Source: Bipolaris cookei (Eukaryota > Ascomycota > Dothideomycetes > Pleosporales > Pleosporaceae). Taken from it: 64,000 bases of DNA. Each line of letters opens with the position of its first letter. Within the stretch, counting starts at the first letter, position 1. Positions 23,622 through 33,369 of this stretch are shown here, in pieces. The position numbers were made by a program, and so were the translations under genes. The notes beneath the pieces are model-generated. The model searched no databases. It was not told where the DNA came from and was given only the letters and a program-made list of their open reading frames with translations. The DNA lies in the NCBI GenBank assembly GCA_002286855.1, contig NRSV01000041.1, positions 248,001 through 312,000 on the forward strand, given 5' to 3'.

Positions 23622-24303
23622 GCTAGGGTTGTAAATAGCATGGAAGTTCGAATCTAAGTGCATTTTTCCAAATTACGATTCCAGATCTGAGGAAATGATA
23701 TGCTGATATTCGTAAAATGGAACGAAGCCAATAGGAATGCCAGTATTCTCCCCCATCCCTACTCTTCTTGTACTCATGTAACCCAAAGTGGCTCAGTCAG
23801 CACAAGTGGATCTTGCACACCAACCCCGAGTCCATACTTCATCCTCACCTGCCACACCCAGCTACTTCCTCCATTCTCCAATTAGGCAACCACAAAAAAC
23901 ATACCATTTTGCAAGATCAAGCGTTTATTCGGACCTCCGGCATATGAGCGAGGCTGAGCACCGCTAGTACCCGCTTGGATCTAGATCTGGAGGATGAGGG
24001 TCTGAGCTTCAGACGCACGATGAAGCTTGATTGAGACTTTGATGGATTTTTTGCTATGTTGAAGAGCGAGGTTGCGATCAGTTTTGCGAAAGTTGGGGGA
24101 GATGAGGGAGGGGCGGAGGATGGGGCGGGGGGGAGATAGAGGCGAAAAATACTGGAAGGGCTGAAGAATGAGGTTAGTAGGATTTAGGAGGAAGGAGTGC
24201 GAGTTGTATAATGGATGAGGTGAGAAGGTGGAATTGAGAATAGAACTTTACCTTTTTTCCCCTCTACGACGTGTGCATACGTTGTGAGATTGTATTCGAT
24301 AAA
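23622..24303. other. Intergenic region between UTP22 and the decayed cluster
   Basis: About 680 bp without a recognised gene. It contains a G-rich stretch (GGGGCGGGGGGGAGA near 24122-24137) and marks the transition from housekeeping genes into the damaged cluster. Confidence 0.5.
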
Positions 24304-26009
24304 ATGAGCTGTAACACACCTTTTGGTTCGTTCGAGGGCTGGAGGAGAGATGGCGTGGTGCAGTATCGAGGTATCAAGTATGCGTCTTTGAGGGATCATA
24401 TGGCGTCTCCTGAACTGGTTATTGGGTATGGGCCTGAAAAGGTGGACGCGACAGAGTTTGGGTATGTTGGATTTTGCTTCTCCTCTTTCTAAACTTCCTC
24501 GTTTCTGCAGATTTTCAGGTCAAGTCTTTGAAAAGCTAATGCTTTGGAACAATAGGCCCCGCGCACCTGCAATGGATGGTTGCGCCTTTGAGCAATCCAC
24601 ACTGATACAGTGTGATATTAGCGGCGGTCTTGATTTGCCCATGTCAGGCACGGAGTGTTTGAATCTGAATGTGACTATTCCTTTTAACACTCCTGTGTTT
24701 GGAGCACTGCCAGTCATGGTCTTTATTCATGGTGGTGGCTTTATCATGGGTGGGGCACACTGGCCGCAATATGATCCTTGTCGGCTGGTCAAAATGTCTG
24801 TGGAAATGGACATGCCTGTTGTCGTGGTCAATACCAATTTTCGCCTAGGCATACTGGACAACTTGACGAGCGAGGAGTTGAGAAGAGCGGGATATCCTGG
24901 GAATAACAGCTTGAGGGATCAGCTGTGCGTGCTGAGATGGGTGAAGAGATTCATTGGAAGTTTTGGAGGGGGTAAGAACAATGTTATGGTATTTGGAGAG
25001 AGTGCTGGTGCTAGTGAGTCTGATGTTCACTCGTTCCGTTCTCTGCTGAGTGAGTGGCTTTGTGAGGGAGCGCATACTGACGTGAAGTGAGTGTCGGTGT
25101 TGCATCAGCTGAGTGCTGAAGAGCCACTCTTCAAGCGTGCGATCAGCATGTCCGGGACACCGCTCATGCTTAAGCCAATATCTACATCCACTGTCGAAGC
25201 ATCTTATGACAACATTATAAAATCTCAAGGGCTCGAAAGCGCTTTAACGCGAGAAAGAACCAACCGCTTTCTCAGCATCAGTCCGAAAGAACTTGTCGAA
25301 AAAAACCCCATGAACGTTCCCCTCATCCCTTTCCAGGACAACAACATTCTTCCTTAAACCCTGACGTTCGCGGACTTGCAAAACAACAATTTCTCGCCTT
25401 TGAACAATACGTTTTGCGAAGAACTCTTCATCGGCTCTTGTACTCATGATGGTAAGGTTTTCTTCTCCATGGGTCTATCTTCTCTCTTCCCACATATCAC
25501 GTCGGCTCTCATTTCCTCCTTCTCTCGCTCCCTTTCTGCATCGGCGGCTCAAATCGTTCTTTCTACATACGGCATCAATTTTTCGACACCCGACGACGAA
25601 GCAAAAGATTCCATCGTGGACCTAGCTACAGACATCGCATATTATGCACCTACGCAACACAATGCGCGCGCCTTCAAGGGAAAAGCTTGGACATACAGAT
25701 TCAATCAAGCAAATCATTTGGATGGGATGTTCAAGGGAAAGAGTATGCATTTGCTTGATGCGGCATTCTTGTTCCAGAACTTCAATGATCATATGGACGA
25801 TGAAGCGAAGGAGATGGCTAGGAGGTTTGCAGAAGAATTTGTAGTGCTTGTGAATGGAAAGGCAAGTGTAACATGGGAAGATAGTTATGAAAAGACTTTA
25901 CGGCAAGGGTGGTTGTGAGGAGAATAAATTGGAGAAATTGGTAAGAGATGAAAAGGTGGATTTAAATGAACTGAGTGGAGCGTGGGATCTGTTTCTCGCT
26001 GGCAAATGA
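24304..26009 (+). pseudogene. Type-B carboxylesterase, disrupted
   Basis: Exons read 24304-24461, 24556-25013 and 25092 onward, with phase-consistent introns (GTATGT to AATAG; GTGAGT to TGAG). Family features are clear: PVMVFIHGGGFIMGG (oxyanion hole), the nucleophile elbow GESAGA, the continuation SVLHQLSAEEPLFKRAISMSG, and a late HLLDAAFLFQNF segment. The third exon is interrupted by an in-frame TAA at 25355-25357. The same frame then resumes with clearly homologous sequence (CEELFIGSCTHDG) and runs to 25918. A second lesion, a frameshift near 25905-25915, separates this from the ancestral C-terminus (segment ELSGAWDLFLAGK), which ends at 26009 in another frame. Two lesions argue for a pseudogene rather than a sequencing error. 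The family hydrolyses carboxylic esters; the original substrate is unknown. The SDR gene starts 826 bp downstream. Confidence 0.8.
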
Positions 26010-26835
26010 ATAGGAGGCCATGGATTAAAATCCACGATAAGGCCAAGTAGAACTAATAGGTAAATTAGCATACCAAGTCTAATCGCTTGATGGTGCGCGA
26101 ATGCTAGACGAAGATTTGGGAGTTGTGAGAAGGCGCTATGCCAAAATCAACGAAACCACATACTTAACACTTTACCAAGTTAGACAATAGGTTTTTGAAT
26201 GTATCTTCTCGAAGTTGACTTACTGAAATAAATCCAGGGTCCAATCATCCGCGTAGTAGTACTGAAAAATACCTGGCAGGTGCTGAGAAGCATCATGCGG
26301 CATAACTAAAAAAACCAAAGACACCATTGCTAAAATGTAAATGTTCCTTTCATACTGCGTAAAATGCTTTGCGAGGTGTCCCACAAGATTACGTCCTGAC
26401 CACTCTCACCCCGCACGTTTCAAGTAGTCCAGTGAGGGGTATCTCGAAGTTCCCCACGACAATTCCAGCAGGTTGCATGTGGGGTCACTCCATCACCGTA
26501 CCCGCGTCCAGTAACCACAGGGACTCGCAGAACCGGAGAACTTATGGGCCCGGCAAAGATGCGACGTCGGATGTGGGGCTTTGATGGGACGCCTCTGAAT
26601 AACTTGTCGCGGCGGCACATGTTATCCGACAAATCCCTTTTCTTAATATTCCCAAGACTCGCTGGGAATAGAGTTAGTATACTAGCAGAATCTCTTACGT
26701 GAATTCTCCTTTCTTTGCACTGCAATTTTTCTTGAAACACACACTCCGTTAGGTGAATTACATCGTGCACACTGTATCCCCATATCCACCAGTAAGATTC
26801 TACAAACCCCCTCCAACCCGTGCCCAAAAGCAACA
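26010..26835. other. Intergenic region upstream of the SDR gene
   Basis: An 826 bp gap, AT-rich at first, then with GC-richer blocks (about 26400-26590) that may belong to the promoter of the dehydrogenase. Small open frames here lack any domain. Nothing else was recognised. Confidence 0.45.
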
Positions 26836-27783
26836 ATGTCCAAACCCGTAGCTATCGTAACAGGCGCCGGCTCAGGCATCGGCTTAGCAACAGCAACCCA
26901 CCTGCACTCCCTAGGCTACAAAGTCGTCATCGCCGACCTAAATCCCACCTCAGGCCAACGCGTCGCCTCCACCCTGGGCGCAGACGCCCTCTTCCACCAA
27001 ACAGACGTATCATCATACAAATCGCAAGCGCAGCTCTTCAAGCGCGCCTACGAATGGGGCGGCAACCGCCTTGATTTCTGCCATGCCAACGCTGGAATCG
27101 ACGATCGGCAGAATATTTTTGAGGGCATGGACAAGGAAGAGGTGGATGAGGAGGGGTTGGTTAAGAAGTTGAATACAAAGACTATAGATGTGAATCTTGA
27201 GGCTGTGATACAGGGGCTTTGGCTGTTCAAGTATTATGTGAGGAGGAGTAAGGAGGCAGGTGGGGGAAAGGGGTGGTTTGTTGCTACGAGTAGTTCGATG
27301 GGGTTGTAGTAAGTATTCATTCTTTATACTCTGTAATCCCCTTACAAGAAGAAAAGATGTTTAGAAATAGAGTTGAGCTAACAGTAAGGGAAAAATAGCT
27401 TCATGCCACAGTGCCCCCAGTACACAGCCAGCAAATACGGTGTCATAGGCTTAGTCCGGGCTTCTGCCCCAAACTTCATCAAGGAAAACATCACCGTCAA
27501 CGCTATATGTCCGGCTTTTATCCTGACGAATCTTTGTCCTCCAGAAATAGCGGCATGCTGGCCAAAAGAACATGTTACCCCGTTGTCGACTGTGCTCAAG
27601 GCTATTGATGCGTTTTTGAAAGATGATAAGTTGACAGGACAGGCGGTCGAGTTGTCTCAGGAAAATATCTATTTCAGACAGCCTGTTGATTATGTGAATG
27701 AAAGTCAGCGATGGATTGGGCTTGAGAGCGATAAGATTTGGAATGAGTGGTACAAGGAGCCACCAAAGAGGAATGGGTATTAA
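26836..27783 (+). CDS. Short-chain dehydrogenase/reductase, NAD(P)-dependent
   Basis: Two exons, 26836-27308 and 27399-27783, are joined across a 90 nt intron (GTAAGT to ATAG), completing a Tyr codon and giving 285 residues. The Rossmann nucleotide motif TGAGSGIG is at residues 9-16, the catalytic serine is in ATSSSMGL (about 152-154), and the YxxxK pair is Y166/K170 in YTASKYG. The NAG-type structural motif reads CHANAGI. The aspartate after the second strand (VVIADLN) favours NAD over NADP. The overall layout resembles 15-hydroxyprostaglandin-dehydrogenase-like fungal SDRs that oxidise secondary alcohols; the substrate is unknown. Unlike its three neighbours it has no stop codon or frameshift. 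It converges on the P450 pseudogene, with 84 bp between the two stops. Confidence 0.88.
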
Positions 27784-27867
27784 AATTAGTCATGGTTCCG
27801 TTGTAGATATGAAAAAAATATAAAAATCGCTCTCGTGATTAAAAAGGAAAAGAAACAATTTCTCCAT

Positions 27868-29647
27868 TTAAAAACCCAACCCTTCCTCTTCCGCTCTCCT
27901 ACTTTCGTCTCGCATGATGATAGCATGCTTCTCGCTTCTGGGACGGATATCGCATTCTAACCGCTGCGGCACGCTGAAGAAGCCTGGTTCCATACTCGCA
28001 TTGACGGGAACTTCATTACCGTCTTTGCCTTTTTTCTTCAATAGATTGAAGCTCCACAGGGCGCAGGATACGTTGATGAATTGAGAGCGCTCAGCAACAT
28101 GAACATCAGGGCATGCGCGTCTACCTGCGCCATAGGTAAAGTGGTCGCGCTCAGAGGCGTCGGCGGTGTTCATGTAGTGTGCCGCAAATGCGGTGTGATT
28201 GAGGTAGCCCGAAGGGTCGAAAGCACTCGAATTAGACCATGCATTGGGATCATAATGGATAGCCCTATTTGAACGATTTGTATCAGCTCCGTGGCAAGTA
28301 CGCAAGAAAAGAGGAACGATAGAAAGTAGAAAGTGTGTGGGTAGATGACTTACTACTAATTCAACACAACTACACTCCCCTTGGGAATAAACATGCCCTC
28401 ATACCAATCATCCTCACTAGTCGCATGCGACATCTTAAACTTATTGATAGGATGCTACCTGAGCACCCCTTTAATTACACTCTTTACGTATGGCAGATTT
28501 GCTTCGTCTTCCCACCGCGGCAACCTCTTACTGCCAACCATACGATCCAACTCCTCCTGCACCCGTTTCTGCACCTTGGGGAACAACACCATACACAGTA
28601 TGAATTTGTTCAGCGTGGTACCCGTAGTTTCTGACCCGGCCTCGATGAGACCACCGCAGGTATATGCAGCAGCGAGATCATCAATACCCGCTTTGGCCGG
28701 ATCATTAAGGTAAAAAGTCTTGGTGAAGCAGTCTTTGGCTACACCAGCATCGGTATCTTGTTTGGGTCTGTTCCACAGGCCAAGATATACGGCACTGTCT
28801 TGCTCGAAGACGCGCTGGTCGCAGGACCTCCAGTTTCCCATTAACGCCTGCGGGACCCACGTTAGGGAGGAAAAAGAATCGATAGCCCATGCACCCGGTG
28901 AAGTCATCCCTGTGAAGCGATCCAGCACGCTATAGGTGCGTTTGATAAGGGGGTCATCCTAGCTAAGGATCCGGTACCCGTATGTGACTCGCATGATGAT
29001 GCTGACGGAGTAGCGGCGGTTAATTTTCATGGAGTCGTTGGGATTGTGGAGTAATTCTTTGAGTAAGACTTTGCTTTCCAAGTCCTGGACAACCTGGTAG
29101 TTTGTGCTGGTAGCTAGGTTGAGTAGGGTGTGGCTGTGCTTGCGGACACTGCGCCAGCGTGGGCTGTAGGGCGTGAAGAGTTGGCGGTGACCCGCAGATG
29201 CAACGTCTTGGGCTAAGGGGGAGGGAGGGCGCGAGGAGTAGATGCTGGACTTTCGACCCATGAGGTCTTTGACGACATTAGGTGAGGACAGCCAGATGTA
29301 ATCTGTGCCTCCGATCTTTGTGTAAAAGATATCGCCATACTGCGCGCGCCATTTGATGACCGTGTGGTGTATGGCGTTGTTGTCGGCGAGATCACGGAGG
29401 TACCCGATGAATGGGAGGTCCTTGGGTCCTGGGGGGAGATGGTGGCGTCGTGGGTCCTCCTGTTGTTGTCGTTGGTTAGTTTTCGCAGTCAAGCGTGTAA
29501 AAAGGGCGTGTTTTGTACCTTGATATAGTTTGGGAGGATGATGAAGTATATCGCTTAAAAGATTAGTATCGGTATAGTAGTGATCAAGGTAATTCTCAGG
29601 TACAAGGGACTGGCAAAAACATTTCCGACAATATCAAAAACAGCCAT
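27868..29647 (-). pseudogene. Cytochrome P450 monooxygenase, multiply disrupted
   Basis: Exons on the minus strand are 29647-29519, 29459-28354 and 28264-27868; with all phases kept, they amount to 544 codons, full P450 length. An N-terminal membrane anchor precedes the hinge LPPGPKDLPFIGYLRDL, followed by the I-helix motif AGSETT and the heme loop FTYGAGRRACPDV with the Cys ligand (codon about 28111-28113). In-frame stops lie at 29555-29557 (TAA, inside the anchor), 28959-28961 (TAG), 28455-28457 (TAG, after VIKGVLR), 28356-28358 (TAG) and one made at the 28354/28264 splice. The last two sit where related P450s have two tryptophans. The K-helix ExxR glutamate is Gly, and the usual Gly after the heme Cys-Pro is Asp. 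All this indicates a dead gene that is recent enough to align end to end. Confidence 0.88.
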
Positions 29648-30119
29648 GGTAGAAGATACTAACGATTTTGACTACTGTTTCAAACTATAAATTGTCATGT
29701 TTTTTTAACGTCAAACACAGTCTATTCATATTCTTCTCTCGATCACTCGACTTCACCGGAGCTACCACTTCCTTATTACCCTTCTGCGAATGAATCGCGA
29801 TGCTGCATCAATCTGCCCGTGGGTTAGACCATTCCCCTGGGTTTTCCCCGCATTGCCTCAGCCCCACAAAGCTGCGGCAGGGACGCAGGGGTCCTCTAAT
29901 CTGACCCCATTGTGTATACGGCAATTACGCCATTGCGTCAGCAGCAATTAAACACAATTTCTACGTGGCATTTACTTGAAGTTGGTGTGGGTTTCGTTAT
30001 CTCAATCAACTAGTTATTCAGTGCGAGGTTTATTCAATATCATCAAAATACTCTCCCTACATTACCATCTTGGCTCCAACTCCGTATTCCTCAAATATCA
30101 ACAATACCAGCAACAAAAA
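29648..30119. other. Divergent intergenic region between P450 and hydrolase pseudogenes
   Basis: This 472 bp once served as a shared divergent promoter. It contains a C/G-rich block around 29820-29925 (CCCCTGGG, CCCCGCATTG, CAGCCCCACA) in otherwise AT-rich sequence, perhaps remnant binding sites of a regulator. Confidence 0.45.
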
Positions 30120-31063
30120 ATGCCACTTGAGCACTCCTCCTCACGTCGAACCCACAACCTCCACCCCGACAGCCAAAAATCCCACTACATCCTCAACGAC
30201 TACATGGACTCCTGGAAACCCCACGAAACAGTCCTAATCTAGCACGGATTCGGCCGCTACTCTGCATTCTGGTACCACTGGATCCCAGCGCTATCCCGGC
30301 ACTACCGCTTTGTAAGACGAGATCTGCGAGGACACGGATACTCGAGCTATCGTAGCCAACAACAACAAGAACAAACCGTCACATCAACTGAAAACAGTAT
30401 TGCTGAGAATAATAAAAGAGAAGAAGACAAGTAGTACGAATACAATGTCAATACGATTATCGAGGAGATAATAGATACGCTGGATCAACTTGGGTTGCAA
30501 AAAGTGCATTTTCTGGGAGAATCAACGTCGGGAATGTTGGGTAAGATACTCGCAGCAAGGCATCTAGAGTGGTTGCTCAGTCTGACTGTATGCTCACCAC
30601 CTATGCATCTACCGCCGCCTGCGCTGCAGATGTTTGCTTTCAATCACAAGGATTGATCTACTGCGTGATGGCACCTGGGGGCACGCAGGTGGACGGAAGC
30701 GTTGGCGCGAGTACCGGGTACGATTGCTATTTCAGATAGTGCATATTTGCCGTGGTATTTGGGGCAAGTGGAGGTTAGCGATGGTGAAGGGCTAGCGCAG
30801 TATGCGGAGTTTTTGTCTACACTGGGTCCGAGGCCGTGGCTAGGGAAGATTAAGGTGCCGACACTGATATTAAGTCCGACACAGAGTGCGGCTGTCAAGG
30901 TCCAGGACATGGAGGCTCTCAGACACAGTTCTAGGAAGTCATTTGGTACCGATAGATGGACCTGGGCATGAGATTTGTAACACAGGCGGAAAAGTGTCAG
31001 CAAGCGTTTCTGGGGTTCTTAGAGGGGCTGAAGATGAGGGATGACACTGCGGAGCCAAGTTAA
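30120..31063 (+). pseudogene. Alpha/beta hydrolase, multiply disrupted
   Basis: A single frame from ATG 30120 reads through typical alpha/beta-hydrolase sequence: HGFGRYSAFWYHWIPALS (oxyanion HG), RRDLRGHGYS, the nucleophile elbow GESTSG and the segment KVPTLILSP. It is interrupted in frame by TAG 30240-30242, TAG 30432-30434, TGA 30654-30656 and TGA 30666-30668. The first stop falls exactly where the family has the residue before HGFG. Near the end the reading frame shifts twice: the catalytic-His region (PIDGPGHEI) is in one frame and the C-terminal helix (QAEKCQQAFLGFL) in another, ending at TAA 31061-31063. The gene was related to enol-lactonase or ester-hydrolase types; its substrate is unknown. 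It is divergent from the P450 pseudogene and probably belonged to the same pathway. Confidence 0.85.
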
Positions 31064-31318
31064 CATGAGTTTTAATTATTAATTGACTATTTCATAATAC
31101 AACAAGCATGTCCAAGACAAGCTGAAGAAGAACTTTTCCAGTCCTTTCGCAACCAGTCACCCACCTTTGCAGCAAACGCCGATTATGCAACCGTGAGTGG
31201 GTTTTTTCCGCCATCCCCAATGCGCCGCTATAAGAAAAATATCATACACAATGCGTAAAAGTAATTACAAGAGCCATCAAATGATGTAGACAATGGCATA
31301 TCCCAAAGCTCAAGCGTG

Positions 31319-32655
31319 TCAGGATTCTTGTTCTCGTCGTTCGTTCATGTCAAGGGCGATCTTCTTGCTGAACTCGTAGCAGCTGATCATGATGGCACAA
31401 GCCGGGGCAATTTTCAAGCAACGTGCAGTCCAGCCCTTGAAAAGGCCAGGCATACCTTGTTCGCGATAGATATGCGTCAGGAAGCGTGGTATTGACTGGT
31501 CTTCTGGGCGTGCTCTGGCGGCATCGCGCGCACCGTCTCCCATATGACGCACGACTTGCTGCCGTGTCTTTCCCACATCAAAAGGCGTTGTGACAAAGGC
31601 CGCAACTGCACCCGAGGTAGCACCTGCAACAAAGCTATCCACCAGGGTATCGCGGTGGTTTTCCTGGCTTCTTGATCGGCTTCTTCTTCGTACTCTTTCT
31701 TCGCCTCGGCCCATGCGGAACTCGAACCCTTCGTCTCTTGCAGCTCTCCTTCCTCTTTGGTCTGTTAAAGTATTCCTTGTAGTCTCATAACCCCACCAGT
31801 AAATGGCGGAAAAGGGCACGTCGCGCCAAAGGGTCAAAGTGAGTCCTCTCCAGAGGCTGAAGACACCTTGGTTGGCGACCATGTTCCTGAGGCCATCCAA
31901 TGTCTCACGAAAGTGTCCAGCAGCGGTTGCCGGATGGTTTGCGGCCTGCATTCTTGTTCGAAACATTTCAATGGGACTGACGGCGATGGCGGCAAGGACG
32001 CGGGCGGTGGCTCCAGCGACGAGGGGTATATAGGGATCGGATATGTTCTGGCGTAACGGTGATGCACTGGCTGTGCGTAGCCAATCGTATCCGGCAAAGT
32101 AGATGACGTTTGCTGGAACTGTCATGACCAGAGTTGGAGACAGTCCCCGCCAGAGTGTGCGGGGCCCCTCGTTCTGCGCAATCTTGCGCAGGCCGTCCCA
32201 TGTGCTGTTGATGGTTCTCCGCTCTACCTCTTCTACGGCGCAGTGCAAATCGGCGGGGTTGATGGGTGCCATTGTGGGCCCTGCTACGCAGAAGGGTGCT
32301 TTGTTGTTGACCCAAAAGACTTCTCGACAACATGCCGATATGCCGAGGTTGGGGGGCAGATCGCGAAACTGTGTGAGTGATGGGCCAGTGGCTCCGCTGA
32401 GTCGTGAGGAAGTGATGCTCGGAGCGGTCTCTTGTGACTGTAACCTCACGCGGACGACATCGAGGGGTGTTACTGGTAGAGTTAGAAGGAATTCTTGTGA
32501 GACGAGTACCTTAATGTACAGGCGGGCAAAGAGGACATACCCAGCAACGAAGTGAGCAGACTGCCGGATACAGCAGACAGCATCTTCTGGCCCAGCGAGA
32601 CTTCACTGGGCGGGTTGACGCCGGCCTCGTGGGCTCGCGCTGAGGCCGCAGCCAT
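31319..32655 (-). CDS. Mitochondrial carrier, Mtm1 / SLC25A39-40 type
   Basis: Two exons on the minus strand, 32655-32541 and 32472-31319, are joined across a 69 nt intron (GTATGT to CCAG), giving 422 residues. Three mitochondrial-carrier signatures are visible: VTPLDVVRVRLQ (about 39-50), VSPIEMFRTRMQ and TTPFDVGKTRQQ. The long matrix loop after the first signature contains C86, C87, C100 and C116. Animal SLC25A39 has a cysteine-bearing loop at this place, reported to sense iron-sulfur status. Mtm1 orthologues act in the inner mitochondrial membrane in glutathione import and in manganese or iron handling for superoxide dismutase 2. An Arg/Ser-rich insertion (RRRSRSRSQE) lies between the second and third repeats. 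The gene is intact and is divergent from the F-box gene. Confidence 0.87.
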
Positions 32656-33369
32656 TGTGGTGGTGAGGATGGCGGGTGGGTGTTGAGTGTGGAAATTGAT
32701 AAGCAAGTAATTGTTGATCGAATGGAAAAATGGGCGAGTGGCGGAGTGCGTGCTTGTCCCAGCAGAGGGGATGTGTTAGCCGGAAGCCGCACTGGGGGAG
32801 GATTGGAGATTCCAGGAGCAGGCGAGGGGCGTGGAGGGCATCGTCTCGTGCGGTGATGGCGGCCTACGAGTGGTGACGATGGCGAGGGGACGCTTTGACG
32901 CAACAAAAGTGAATTATCGGACCTGCAAGCTTTTGGCGCGTCATGGCCGAGCCCCGCCCCCGGCACGCTCATTGGTTTGCAGGCCGAACCGGCGCAGGAG
33001 ACAGGCCGAAAGGGCGCGGAGCTTATCAGATGCAGATGGCCAGCCTACCGTCTTGTACACTACCTATCGGGTGGCGCCCGTCATTGTATCATCGACGTCT
33101 GCGAACGCCCTTCTCCCAGCAAACGCCCTTGCACGGCTGTTTTCCCGGACTATTTCATTTGATCCGCGCCGTGCTGAAATACAGGCTCTTGGTACACTTG
33201 TGCTGCTAGATTCCTTACATATGTAAACCCCTGCGTACATCCTGTACTGCCCTCCTACACACCTGCCCTCCGTATCCACCGTAACTTCAAGTCCCGTGAC
33301 CACGTGCGACTTCGGATATCCCGTATCTAACCGCTACCCACCACGCCCCGGGAGCCAACTAAGTACACC
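32656..33369. promoter_or_regulatory. Divergent promoter region, Mtm1-like carrier / F-box gene
   Basis: The 714 bp between the two divergent start codons contain no recognisable gene. The half next to the carrier is GC-rich; the half next to the F-box gene is C-rich on the plus strand (33220-33360), typical of fungal 5' leaders. Confidence 0.5.
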
